Assembly: GCA_025267735.1 (NCBI GenBank)
Contig: CM046307.1
Location: 51,317,395 to 51,381,394, forward strand
Direction: 5' to 3'
DNA: 64,000 nucleotides
Source: Mactra quadrangularis
Lineage: Eukaryota > Mollusca > Bivalvia > Venerida > Mactridae
This document shows positions 22,000 through 36,900 of the stretch, piece after piece. The position numbers and the translations under genes are program-made. The notes beneath the pieces were generated by a model that worked only from the letters and a program-made list of their open reading frames with translations, was not told the origin of the DNA and made no database searches. How positions within the stretch are numbered: the stretch's first letter is position 1; the number at the start of each line of letters is the position of its first letter.

Positions 22000-24900
22000 G
22001 TGAGTGGGAGTTGACGATAATTTATCTTTTTGATATATGTTTGTGTAATTGTTGATGTTTAATTTATTCAATTTATCACATATTAAATAATTTATGCATT
22101 ATATACATGTGTGTGTATCGGTATTTCCCCTTTATTTCGTGTTGATTTTGCATTCGGCTTTACAAACTGTTGAAATGTCACTTTTAGCCTTAGGTAAGGG
22201 ACATAACTCAGTGAATTGGACTTTCGTTTTCACTTACAATAACAGTTGTTAGGATAACAATGTCTGAATATTTGTTTTATTTTATGACATGCTGATATGA
22301 TAGCAGACCTACATTTTAGGTTTGTATTATACCCTAGGACTATTTATCATCGGTGCACTTTATCATAATGTTACCATTTCGAGGGTTGGCTGCAAGATTG
22401 TAGTAAGTGCATTGAGTTAAAGAGTGAGTTACTGAAGTTTTGCAGGAAACCCTCGATTAGTGAGTATGCTCAGTACTTTTATTATTAAGTGCCTTTGTTA
22501 TGGTTAAGGTTAGCTCAAACCCTAATCTCTCTAAACATTCATAAATATCTCTACAAAATGTCTGTCAATATAAGGTCACCAAATGCAAGTGCCACATTTC
22601 AGTAACATATTAGCAGGATTAAAACCACACATCCCACACTCGAGATTAATAAATTCTGTGAAATATTTATGTTACCCAGTAAAAATCCATGATCCAAACT
22701 GAGATTTAAGGTCACAACCTTTCAAGTCACAAGCAGGCACTCTACCATGTTGCCACAAAAGCTAGCTTAAATGCAAAGGAGTACAAGGGCGGTTTCATAC
22801 TCCGGGGTACTTGTATTGCATTTTATTACCGAATGTGAGCCCCATTTGTCTCTCAAAATCATATATGTTTTTCCCCTGTCTTCAGCTTTACTTGCTTATA
22901 ATGCATTATTATTCATTCATTATTTGTGATTGTAACATTTTATGTAATTTAATGCTAAGTATAAAGAGGTAAGTCCAGTTTATAATCTGATGACCATCAT
23001 TGAGGGTTTTAGGTTATAACTTTTATTTTGGTACAAGTTAAGACAAATTTTGTGACATCTGGTTTTATTTTGCTATCTTTTAGTTATGTTACATGTACTT
23101 CGCAGTAATTGCCTCTAACTTTCTAGAACTCCAGCTCGATTTATTATGTTCTATAAAAGTATCAACTATCTGTACCATGCAGGGCTATTTTTCCTTCTTT
23201 AACAGAGGCCGATAACAGGTGGCTTCCCAATCCAAAAAAGTGCAAATTCCCAATCCTGAGGAAAAAATTCCCAATTCGGAGGACGAATTTCCCAAAATAA
23301 AGTGCAACAAGTCCAGTCTGTGCCACATTTAGTAGATTCTAATGGTTAAATCTTTAACTTTGACTCTAATTGTTGGCTAGTTATTCTTTCTTTTTAATGA
23401 ATTGTAACACTGCAACAATAAATGCTTAATAGTATTTCTTTTTGTTGTTTTAATGTTTATCCACTTTTTCCCAATTTGACCAAAATTCGTGCTTAAATTT
23501 CCCAAAATGGAAGGCTAAGGCCTCTTCCCAATTTCTGGAAAAAAAGCCCTGCCATGTAAAATAAGTAATTTTCACCAGCCTTCAATCAATTTTTACTTGT
23601 CCCGGGATTAAACAGTTTGAACTTGAAGGTTAGGGGCAGTGACTGCAAAATGTTGTATAAATTTTATTCCAGTAAACCTTAATAATCTATCAGATTCCCA
23701 TCCTTCTGACTGGCCATTAGCAACTGCCCACTCTTTCACATGAAGAGCCATGCATGGTCACTAGCTTGACTTGCATCCATAACCTTTTATCACTATCAGT
23801 CGAATTTAGGGAGTGATTTGAATTAGCTACCTTTAACTCACCCCAAGTCTTGAAATGTGTACTACACTATCAAAATATCAAGGTTTTGTTGATACAATAT
23901 ATTCATGTTGAACATATTATCCCCCCCTTCATCATGTTTCTTTTAGAATCTAGGACAATAAAACTGAATATCGTTAAATAGTAAATAGAGCAATTAAATT
24001 TTGACAAGTGCTTATAAAGATGAGAGTCTAGTACAGGTGCAAAAACAATGGTTAGGCTAGCTAGTCATTATTCTAAAGCAGAAAAGCAGAGCGCTGCACC
24101 CTGCCTATTTCTCATCTCCCTGTCCTATTTGCAGAAATAGTTTTGAAGCACCTTGTCAACTTTTGCCATCCTGGCATTTAGACTTTAGAATAATCATTAG
24201 ATGAACTCGCCTGTTTTTAACTGTTGAAAAGAGGTGTTGAATAAAAACAAATAAAGTAAACTCATTTTGTATTGCTTCAAGTTATTTGATAATTTATAAT
24301 ACTGTACTCAAAAGGCAAGTATCGGTGATATATCGTTATATCAAGTCATACAAGGAGTGTAGTAGTTTAAAGGCGTTTCAGACATAAAACAAACTGTGTC
24401 TGTGACAGTCCGTTTCATCTATTCAGGTGAAAAAAGATGAACGCAGTGATGTTAAATTAAAGGTCACCTTCATTTAGTTTATAGCTTTATTAAATGCTAG
24501 ATTGTATCGATATTCGAAATTGCAAATCGATATCGGATCGTCTGTCAAGAATCGGTGATATATTGATATCGCGATTTCCAATGACGGTCCTAATTATACC
24601 ATGTTGTAGTTGCTGTCTTGGTAAAATGTTTCAGTTGCTGTCTTTTATGGTGAAAGTAGAGACATAGATATTATTGTTTATGTCTCTGGTGATGGTAATT
24701 ATTTTCAGCATATAATAAACTCCCAGAAGACATACTCATATTGTTATTGTTAATATTGATATGGTCATTTAGAATAGTACTGTCATAATCTATCTTCTTA
24801 CTGGTAATAATCAATCAATATAGAGTACCAGGTATTTATTATTCAAATAAAGAAATCAGTTCGTCATTACTATCCTGTCGGTGAAAGTCTTAACAACTCA

Positions 24901-27900
24901 ATCCTGATGTTCATAATGGACCATTCCGAGTGCAACCTTTTTATTTGAATAACAATTCATTTACCCACAAATATAACCATGTGCTCCTTTATTAACACCT
25001 TGTTTGTGGGACAAAATGTAACTGTAAATCTTTGTTAAATATGCTGATAAGTAAGGTCATGGAAAGGTCCATTCTTGAGATCTGTAAAGAGGATTCTGTT
25101 CCTGTTTAAATCTTGAAATTCCAAGAATTAGATAAAGTTTTAATATTAACCCATGCTATCTTTTTTGTACTGGTATAAAGATGATAAGTTTAAGTTAGAA
25201 TTAAAGTTGGGTTTAATTAGTTTTTCAAGTGAATAATGGTCAGATAAACTATTTGCCTCATATGACCCTGTCCGTTGAAGAAAGGCATATAATAGCAGTG
25301 TATTTAAAAGGACAGTTTGTTGCTATTACTAGCCATTATCAAATTTTATTCAACTGTCAGTGATGCATGTATACTTTAACCCCAATGATTTAAATACTCA
25401 ATATTTGTTCTATATTCCCTGTGGATAAAGATTGAGAAGTATTTTTATTGATAGCATGTTCAGAAGTATGTTAGAGTGCAGGGTTAATATATGCACCACT
25501 GATGCTTAAATAAAATATAACTAAACATTAACTTAAGGATTTAGGTGTTATGTATAAAGACAGTTGTCTGGTTCCCAGTCGTACTTTGACAGGCAAAGCC
25601 GAATAATGATGGCATCAGATGTATTGTACAAGGTATCGGATAATTCTGTTTTTAAATGAACTTTTCTCACTATATAGGTTTAAATCAAAGGACTTAGAAA
25701 AAGAATTACAGTGGAAACCTTATTGTTATATTTATGCTAAATAAAGTATCCAAAATTCTAACAAGAAAGAGTTAATGTCCGAAAAAGTGTCTATTTCGCA
25801 GACATTGTTTTTGTTTTATTGTGTGCACAAACCAAAATGAACTTCAAATGACCTATTTAATTTCAAACTCGTACCAAATTGACCATTGCAAGAAAATATT
25901 CATGCAAAATAAAGAGAAATTAGAAGAAAAGTTTTTGACTTAAAGATGCCCTGGCAGTTGCCATCATTATTTTGCTTTGCCTGACCCATTAATGATAGTA
26001 GTAATGAGCAGATAATTCAGACTACAAAGCCTGAAGATTACAGTAGCAGAGAGATGGTTGAGAAGTTCTTAATAAAATTGCATACTGGAAACTGTTAGCA
26101 GCTGACTGACTATTTGATATTATTTTTTTTTTAACATCGTATTCAACACATAAAATATAGGTCATATATACGACGGCTAGCTCTTCCTACTATAGGTTTT
26201 CTGGACACTTTTCTATCACCAGTACTAACTTACCCTACCACAAGGCCGACAACTCATGTATAGGGTATGACAGTCATGTCTGAGTAATAGACGAAGTAAT
26301 GCCTACTGAGTGACAAGTGGCAGACGATAAGGCGACTTCTTTCCCCGAATCGCTCTCTAGGATAATCCCTGCTGACCTGCCGCAACCGGGTTTCGCACCC
26401 GTGATCTCTGGATTCGAAAGTCAGACATGCTAACCACTAGGCCACGACGGCGGCTCGACTATATACAATAGTATATACAATATACCGGTACAATGAATGC
26501 TTACAATGTAGGCTACCAATGACTACCATTAAATTTAATTGAATACAAGACAGATATAATGAAAGTATTAAAGTTAACATGAATGTCTGTGTATTAGATT
26601 ATAAAAGTTAATTAAACTAGAAACTCTCACGAGTTGAGATTAGATTATAATAATATTGTATTCCAGGATGCCTTTAGTCTAGAATTATATCAGTTCTCAC
26701 TATACTTTATACATATTTCTATTCATTTTGTAACAAACACAAAGAAAAATATTGATGAATTTGAACTTTATGAAATGTAAGTTAGGTTGTTTTATAGTCT
26801 CATTGAAATTTAGGTCTTATGATTGTGTTAATTATTGCTAAAAGGAGACAGCTTCGCTTCCATTGTTGAAATTTTGTGTAAGAATATATTTATATAAATT
26901 AATGGCTCAGTACAAAACTACCGATAGTTTACATCCATCTTTATCTACATGTAGTTGGACTAGTTTTGGTGTGACCTGGGTAGAAAGCGCGATTGGTAGC
27001 GCGCTGGGACTTGGAATCTCGTGCCCGACGGGGTAGGGGTTAGAATCCCACCCAGGGAGGTTATACCCTTCCATGAAAATTTGACAATAATGGTTATTTT
27101 CCTCCATTGATTAGATCATAATTTTGGAGAAGTTTCTGGCCTTGTGGAAGGGTAGGTGAGTACTGGTTATAGACAATGGTCCAGGAAAGCTAGGTTAGGT
27201 GGGCTGGACTCCGTAAAATGACCTAAATTGTGTTGACTCCACATTAAATCTAGTAAAAAAAAGTTTTGTTGTGAACCATCAAAATATTCCTATCAAAATG
27301 TTACACTGTAAATGGATATAATCTTAAGTATTAGGAAAGTTTATTCCCTAATTTCATTTTTCATCGTTATTTTTCCCTCCAAAAGAGCCCTGCTATTGTT
27401 CTATAATTGAAAATACACAGCACATGTATACACACTGACTAAAATCTCCACCATATTTTCCACTCTGTAGATCTGAAGGATTTTATTCTAATCCTAGACT
27501 TACAGGACCATTTTTCCAAATAAAGGAAATCAGTGAGAGGGGGTACCTTTGCAGTCTGATCATTGTCAACTACATTCATAATTTTCTGTCCTAAAATTGG
27601 ATTGTATGTTTATAAATAGAGCACTTGAATTTTTTTGTTACGGAAACTAATGATTGCCAATTTCCCATATTTATTGACATCAGACTGCATAGATGTAGAG
27701 TAAATAAGATCTGATTCTTAATGAGATTAAAACACATCCGTGAGTTAGAACAACACTCCTCTAACTTCTTGTAAATAAAGAAGGATGTAGACTAGTTTTG
27801 CATTGACTCATCCACTCAGTTTAACTCATGTGAGGGCACTGTACGGGCGCCCTACGATCAAGCTCTGCAAGGAACCATACAAATTCTTGCGTACCCATAC

Positions 27901-30900
27901 AGACTGTTACTTTTCCAGGGTTGGTGAGATTAGCCCAGGATATACATATCAGTTTCAAAGTCAAATTGTCAACAAAATCGTGACCAAGTATGAACTAAAC
28001 TTGCATATCTTCCAGCTACGGCTTCGTACGGGTATGTTGTTTTGTGCCATGTACGTACTGTAACCTTAATACGCAAGGCTTTCCACGGTCTACGGCTGTC
28101 TGCAAGTACAGGTCCGCAACAAGCCAAGATTTTATGGGACTGAGCCATTACATAAGCTTACATTTATTGTTGACTATTGTCTTGCCAACTTAAATTGAAA
28201 ATGATCTTATCTTATCTTAACTAATCTTATAACTCATCCATCTTTGATATAGTAACTCACTCTATAAAGCTATTATAGGTGGTATTTTCTACTTTACATA
28301 TTTCATGATGTCTAGTATTTCTAGAATGGATGTTTCTATGATATTGTACCCTCAACCTGACAGTCTGTATAGAAATGATTACTTGTCTTGTACAGTGACC
28401 AATATATAAATCATGTAAAGTACCAGGCATTATATGGACCATAAAAATCACTGATCATAATAGCTGATCATAATAGCAGTGTGGTTTTAGGGACAATTTT
28501 CTTCTTCAACTTAGCATTTAAAGCTTGAGAATTGTCAAAAATGGCATGATTTTGCAATTGCTAAGGTGGACTTTATTGAAGACAGAGCTTTTTTTTCAGT
28601 ACTAGGGGAAGGGGCCTGGGACCTGTCTTTATGTAGAACATTTGGGGAAATTTTATTGCAATATTTATCTTAGATATAGGAACAAAAAATCAAAGGTAAA
28701 CTCTTAATTTGGGGAAAAATGCATGATTTTAAAGAAATTTCTGGAGGGGAAGGCACCTGTAAATGGTCCCTGTTATATAAGGAAAAAAAGGTCTGGAAGA
28801 ACTTAACTGCCTTGTAAACTTAAACTACTGTGTTTGGTAGGAAGTTAATATTTGACAACTCTACCCTTCAGCTATTTCTTCTTCATTTTGACTTCCTGTA
28901 TTAAAAAGCTAGGTCAGTGACATAGTATCAGTAAATAATATTAACTTCCTAATTTTGTTAAATTTCCCATACTTTAGAGTTTGAGTATGGACTAGTAAAC
29001 TTAACATTTATTTTGTATTTCCACCCTCTTTGTATATAAATGTACATTGGCAATCTGATTAAAACCCGATCTAAATTTTTCGCACGCCTTCTCACTCATT
29101 TAGATCTGGCCTTTTTCAAACGAAGGTCACGTTCAGGTGACCTTTTCTCATCATAATAATAATGACGAAATTGTTATGATACATAACTTGTTTACATTGT
29201 CTACGTCACGCAATTTAAAATGAGCCATCCAATCTAGATGAAAGCTACACATTGATTTGTCGACATACAGGCCATCTTGATGTGACCATCCATTGAGATA
29301 GTAGAGATCCTATATGACAATGCTCTATAGGATATCTGTTTACGGAGATTGATACATTGGAGAATGAAAGTGGAAATAGAAGTTGCTAAGTTGAACTGTA
29401 TTTTCACATTTATCAACTGGGCCATCCTTAAAGAAGTTTTTCTTTACAGTTTCTTCACCGACCCACTGAATTGCCACAAACATATTGTAGGGTTAATTTA
29501 CTCTGCCATATTTAATGTAGTAATTTCATTTTTTTTTTTTATCACACCTCCCTTTTGAAAAAAGGTAAAGTCTTCAGGGGGAATGGGGAGATAAATAGAG
29601 AATATATACAATAATTTAGTTTTCTCCTATTTTTGTTTAGCATTGTAATTCTTACAAAATTAATGATGTATAAAGTAAGACAGATCTTCTAGAAATGGAC
29701 ATAGAAATAGAAGTAACTCGGATATTCAGCTATTGTTTATCTATAAATTGTTTTTCTATAATCTTTTATCTATGGTCAGTTAAGTGACCAATCAGATGCT
29801 ATCTTTATCCACTCAATATACTGGGCTGAAGATCTTGACTTCAATTAGACCAGCATTGGTCTGTTATAGCACTATTTGTACTATTGCTATTTCCTATTCT
29901 ATTTCTGTCAAAGTTATCACTAAATGACAGAAGCTAGGTTAATTATTGATTTGTATTACCGTCCAGTCTGTGACAGTCTCTATACACAGATAATATTTAT
30001 ATAAACAATACTATAGTAAAACATTGATTAACATATGTGTTTGTCTTAAAGCCCCATTATCAAAAGTTAAACACTTGTCTTTGGACTGCAAAGGAAATAG
30101 ACTTATATCTATTTCAAACTCCTCTATTAATGAACAGTATTTTTAATTAAATGCAAATATTGCTATGTTTATGTTATTTATTGCATTTCTAAGTGAAAGT
30201 AAGTCTAAACCGAAAGTAGAATTTGGTTGCCAATACTTGAAACAACAGTTTTAATAATGAATTTTTTAATAATGAATACATTATGTTTAAGACAAAGTCT
30301 TAGAAAAAATGCTCCAAATTACACAATTACGCTCTAAAACTATTTTTGATCTGGTATATTGAACATTAGCATATGAATAAAGATAGTGTACACTTAAAAA
30401 AGTACCCCATTTTTAAAGAAATGGACACTTAGTCAAACTTAAATTTAGAAAGCAGAATGTTTTTTACAGTTTAATGTGTATCTTATACATGTTATTTTGA
30501 TAACTTCATGTTTGTAAAACAGTTTAAAGTGTGACTGTTGATGAATACATCTTCATATAGTGGCTTTAATTGTCTGAAAATCATGTTAATGTTGAACAAG
30601 TATGTTATCTTAGATGGTTTAAAACAGTCTTGGTATAGCTTTATCAATAACAACTGTGTCTTGCTCATATATTTATTAACTGTCACTGGTGCATACATTA
30701 ACCCTGCTGATTTAAATACTCTCTTCAGAACTTCTGTACTCATGATGGATAAAAATAGATACTGATAATTTATATATGAGAATAATCTAACAAGTATCAA
30801 GTATTTAAGTCAGAAGGGTAAATGTATGTGCCACTGGCAGTTGAGCAAATTCAACAGTACTTTTTATTTTATTGTCTTATGATTTAAAGATCTAATTGAA

Positions 30901-33900
30901 GCCAGGTCTAAAATTTTCTGGTTGCATACTCTCTTATTTTACATCTGACTTTTCAGGCAAGTAGGCAGTATGGATCATGTTCAACTGACCTTTGCTATTA
31001 TGATATTCTTAACAGCTCACCAGTAATTGTTCAATTATGGCCTGTGAATAACATGCACATCAAATAGCTCAGAAACCCTGATTTAAAGTCAGAAATTCTG
31101 ATGCTATTGATAGTTTTTTGTCTAGTTGAAATAAGAGCATTATGCTTTGATTGGTCGACTCATAAAATAAGAGCAATGCTTTGATTGGTCGACTCATAAG
31201 TTATCTGAATCTGACCCTTTGTTGGTTGTCATGAGATCCTATGCCAGCAGACTAATAGTTACCCTGATGAGAAATGATGAACTTTTCATGAACACTTGTT
31301 AAACAGTTCATGAAGGTTCATGAAAGTTCATGAACAATTTCTTGATGGGCCATTTGATTATGGGGATTGAGTTTAATCATTTACTGGTATAACCTTGATC
31401 TATTGTTTATATAAAATATATATGGTCCTATTTCTAAACATCTTGTGTGTAATATTCAATAAAATCTAGTATTTTATGATATGAAGATGGTGTCAGCTGT
31501 ATTTACTGTCAATCTAAAGATATATGAACGATATAACACTATATTGTATTACTATAACATATTGCTGGCATAGCACAAAACTGTTGTAACTCATTCTTTT
31601 TTGTTAATTGAGTTACAACCATTTTGCATTAAGCCCACAATATATTGACCAGTGCAAAACTGGTCTACATCCTTCTTTATTTACATGTAGTTTGACTAGT
31701 TTTGTGCCTTACCCTTTGACATAGATTTTTTTCAATTACTGTTCTTCCTACATGTTAAATTTCAGTCTAGAATTTTTGTTGATAATTTAAGATTAGAACC
31801 CTTTATTCCAACTTGTACCCTTGTCAAGATACGGTTGAATTATTCAAATCGCGGGTTTAGCGCAAAATGGCCGTAACTCATTGTAAGAAAATTATGAGTT
31901 ATGACTTTTTTGCGCTACACTGTCAAATACATGTTAAGATCATAGAAAAATCAAATATTAAGGTTTTCAACTTTTCAATTCATATAAAAATTAAAAAATA
32001 CCCAGGAAAATGTGGTAGATAATACACATTTCCATCAATAGATTGATTCTCATTTGTGTACTTCATTAACTTTTCTATTGTCATTTCTGGTCTTAATTGA
32101 ATCAATCAATTTACGTCTCATGCTGTCAGAGTCTTTATTTTTCTCTCTGCCAATATAACATTATTTTCTCAGGTAACAATCACAGACTGCCGGTAGTTAC
32201 AATAGTCGTCGCTCTGTAGTGGTTATAATTTGTCTACTTTATTGACTGTTAACTTTGGTTCTAATGGATCAAATATACTTTGTACTAGAATATTGTGATT
32301 TAGTTGTTTATATCACAGCCCTGTTTGTACAATAATGTACCATCTAATGTTTAAATACAAAAAAGTAAACTGTATAGTTGATGTCCGGATCACACTTGGC
32401 CTAGTTGATGTCTGGATCACACTTGGCCTAGTTGATGTCCGGATCACACTTGGCCTAGTTTATGTCCGGATCACACTTGGCCTAGTTGATGTCCGGATCA
32501 CACTTGGCCTAGTTGATGTCCGGGTCACACTTGGCCTAGTTGATGTCCGGATCGCACTTGACCTTGTTGATGTCCGGATCGCACTTGGCCTAGTTGATGT
32601 CCGGATCACACTTGGCCTAGTTGATGTCCGGATCGCACTTGGCCTAGTTGATGTCCGGATCGCACTTGGCCTAGTTGATGTCCGGATCACACTTGGCCGG
32701 CAGGGGTCTGCTTCTGTGGCTCCTTTGTCTAGAGCAAATAAATTTTACAAGTTGACTTAAAACTTGATGTACATGATTGTCCTTTATCAAATATGGAATT
32801 ACAGTGCATGAGAACTATAATTACAGCCTGTGCAGTTATTGAGTTATTCTTCTATTCTTATTTTGTTGGTTTACTCCCAATATGTTATCCATGTTTAACA
32901 TAGTTTTTATTTTTATTGTTATATATCATGTAATAAATTTATATATTATTGTGTTTTATTTTCAGAATAAATATGTGGCTGAATGTTTGGATGAGATCAA
33001 AGCTGAGTTACGTCAAGAGAATATTGCAGTGAAAGCAATGGCTGTAAATAAACTCACTTATGTAAGTTACATATATTGAATATAGATCACTACACTAGGA
33101 TTCTTGTCATTATTACTATGAAACAATTGCTGTGATCCAGGAATGGCTGTGTGAACACTGTATCATGTTTTTGAGATTACCTGCTATAATGCAACTATTA
33201 ATACTTGTGAAATCATACCGTGAACAAATACACAAAATAATTATCACTCAGAGAATAAGCTTTTAAGGCAATATAGCTGAGTTGAAACAAATCTAGTATC
33301 CTGGCTATGACTGACATACCTTTTTGAAGTTATATCAGGTAATTGTTTTGTTTGTTTTGTTGGGTTTAACGCCGTAGCAATACATTGTATAGGTCATATA
33401 ACGGCGGTCAGTCAACCTACTCACTCCTCCTGGATAGGCTAAATCTCTGGATTTAGCTATTAACCTACTACTAAGCACATACTTTTGTCAGTGACTGACA
33501 ACTGTCCTACATAATTAAAAATTATTGGTAGGAGGCAGAATGGCTGTAGAAATAATTTCATGACCAAACTCCATGAAAGTATGCCCCGACCGGGAATCGA
33601 ACCCATGATCCCTCGATCAGTAGACTTGCGTGCTACCAACTGAGCTAGCCGGGTGGCTTATATAGCTGAGTTAAAACAGAATCTAGAATCCTGGCTACGA
33701 CTGACATACCTTTGAGAAGTTATATCAGGTAATACTTTCTATTGTCATTCTTCTACCTGCTGCTTTATCAAGTATGGCAATTGTCATCCTCTGGTGAAGG
33801 TATGTGACTATGCTCAGTTCTGGTTAATGTACTTGTTATTGGTAAAAAGATTTAATCTAGAGGTCTAAGCCTCTCCAGGTACAGGACAAGTAAAAATATC

Positions 33901-36900
33901 AATATGACTGAACAATGTTGAAAAGAAGTGTAAAGCACTATAGAAACAACTACAAAAATACAACTGTACTTAAGTTACCTCCAGTCTGGCCTTAAAACAA
34001 TAGCCTGAAGTCTAGGGCCAGTGAAAATTGGTTTTGGCTTGTTAAATTTTGTTAATTTTTATAATGCATAATTAGGCCAGACGATAATTTGGCTTATTGT
34101 TCTAAATCATTATAAATCGAGCTAGTGATTGTAAAAATTTACCATGTAGACTGTTAAATACCTTATAGAGCTCTGTGGTTTTTTTAGAACATTTTAAGTT
34201 TTGCCTATTACAAGTGTAACCATATTGTATGTATTGTTTTACAGCTACAAATGTTGGGTTATGATATCAGCTGGGCAGCTTTCAATATTATAGAAGTCAT
34301 GAGTTCAACCAAATTTACATTTAAGGTAAAACTTTCTATCTTAGTTATAATATACTGTGTGTCCATGAATAATATTTGTTTGATTATACTGAGGTTTAAA
34401 GTATTATAAGAGTATTTTATCATTACCTGTTAGTTCACACGGTTTAAATTTATTAACCTACTCCTATGAATGTATCTTATCGTAGATTTGATCATTTTAA
34501 TTATTAAAAAAAGTTAAAGTGTGGTTTAAAGTCTGCTTCCATCTACATGTTCAGCAAACTTTACAATCTTGTATGATAACTCCTGGTCACTGAAATCTTC
34601 CTCAGGCGGGCGATCCCTCACAGTAATAGACTCTCAGATATGATTATACTACAGTAAAAGTCTGCTAAAAAGACCACCTTGAATATTGCAAAATGAAGAG
34701 ATTTTTGACAAGTCCCAAAGCTTATTTTTAAAATGCAAAACAAGTCTGTATATAAAGGTCATTGAATTTGATGATCCTACAGCAGTCAATAGAGAGAATA
34801 TGATTACTTGACTGTTATAGAGGGTTCTTAACCCGGGTCGATAGCGCAGTTGGTAGTGCGCCGGGATTTGGAATCTCGTGCCCGAGGGGGTGCGGGTTCA
34901 AATCCCACCTGGGAAGGTTATACCCTTCCATGAAAATTTGGCAATAATGTCGATTTTCCTCCATTGATTAGATAATATGGAGAAGTTTCCGGCTTTGTGG
35001 AAGGGTAGGTGAGTACTGGTTGTAGACAATAGTCCAGGAAAGCTAGGTTAGGTGCGCTGGACTCTGTAAAATGACCTAAATTGTGTTGACACGGCGTTAA
35101 CTCCAATAAATAAATTAAATAAATAGAGGGTTCTCTATTGTTGGAAGGTGACTATTGGTTGGAGGGTACTTTTCATTGCAAAATGCATGAGTGGTGACAT
35201 AAAACTTGATGTTGTTGACAGGTGGATGTTGTTGAGGGGAGGCTGAGTTGAGAGGTGGCTGTTTAGATTTGGAGTCCAAGCCAGATCTTAAAAGATTTGG
35301 ACCCACTGCTTTTATTGGTTTTGGTATTGAACCTTGTTCATGCAAGCATAAGTCTCTTTATTATATTCTTGCAATTTATCATTAGTATTTAATTTTGTGG
35401 ATTCAATGTTTTAGAAAGCATTTGTGTTGGTGTTTTGGTATTTCCCCATCCAAAAATATGAAAATAATTTGTATCATACAATATAATTATTGTTTTCAGA
35501 GGATAGGTTACTTAGCAGCATCACAAAGTTTTCATGATGGGACAGATGTATTGATGTTAACAACTAACATGATTAGAAAGGTTTGTACTACTTTATGTTT
35601 TGACATTCCACTTTACCAACTAGCCTGAGGCTGATTTTAGTGAAAATTGATTTCGGCATGTTAAAATTGATTCAGGTTCGTTAAAATTGATTTAGGTTCG
35701 TTAAAATTGATTAAGGCTCTCTAAAACTGGTTTAAGTGAGAAAGTTCTGAATTTCTGAGCAGACATCCCACCATGATGAGCCAAAATTGAATAACATGTG
35801 ATTGAATATGAGTTTTTAATAAGCATGTAAAAGCAAATAATTTAATATGGTTTAATTTACTAAAAAATATAGAAAAACAGTACATATGTTATTTTGATTC
35901 TAACACAGAAAAAATAATATCAGCAGTAAAATTTATAAACAAGGGGTTGAATTATAACAGCAATGTTTGTGTTCTATTATCAATATTAACCTTTACTTGT
36001 TGCAACATGGGTGAAAAACAAATTTTTCACATTAACAGGCTAGGGCTATTTCAAAATGCTCTTATTTCGTTACTAATTATCTGAGGGATATGCAACATAC
36101 CCAAGATATTCCCTAGGTGACTGGCTTTCAGAAAATGCCAGTTGAGCCCCTTTCCCAGTTACCACTGCAATGCTGGTCAGAGCTAAGAGGGCAAAAAATG
36201 CAATTTTTGCTCTTTCAACCCCAAATTTGCATTTTATTCAGTAATAGTTTCCCAAAATGGGATCAAAAGTGCCAGTTCTTTTTAGAGACTAAAAACATGT
36301 TTTCTTATCAGTATTTTGCACCATTTTTTCTGCATGCAATGACCCCATATTTTTGGCGATGAGGGTGCTGCACCCCCTTCAAACTCCAGCGACAAAGGGG
36401 GCACATCCCGCCTTTGGGACTTCCCAGAGACATCTTTTGATGGGGGAGATGCTTGAAAAAGTCATTTTTTTGGACACCTTTATAAAGTGAAATTCACTAA
36501 GACCAGTTAAAAACAACAATTTCAAGGCCCATGTCGGCCATTTTGAAGATGGAGCCAGACACATAAAAATGCGGGATTGACCAGTTTAGAGTAAACATAT
36601 GAATGAAGTTACCTTAAATACAGAGTGAAATGGCAAACATCTTTGTTACAATTATTTTAGTATGCATCACTGTGTTTATGTTAACATACAACAATATATA
36701 CATGTATATATATTACAGGATTTAAGTAGTAACACACAATATGATGCTGGTGTAGCCCTCTATGGTTTATCATGTTTTATATATTTTAGGATTTAAGTAG
36801 TAACACACAATATGATGCTGGTGTAGCCCTCTATGGTTTATCATGTTTTATATATTTTAGGATTTAAGTAGTAACACACAATATGATACTGGTGTAGCCC

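Noticed and set aside
30492..30800. Opposed ORFs of 102 and 75 codons in AP3D1 intron 1
   Set aside because: No recognisable domain, AT-rich composition, and they overlap each other on opposite strands.
32335..32760. 141-residue repeat protein (VDVRITLGL)
   Set aside because: This is a 27-bp minisatellite whose unit length keeps every frame open. It lies within an intron, and the opposite strand is open too.
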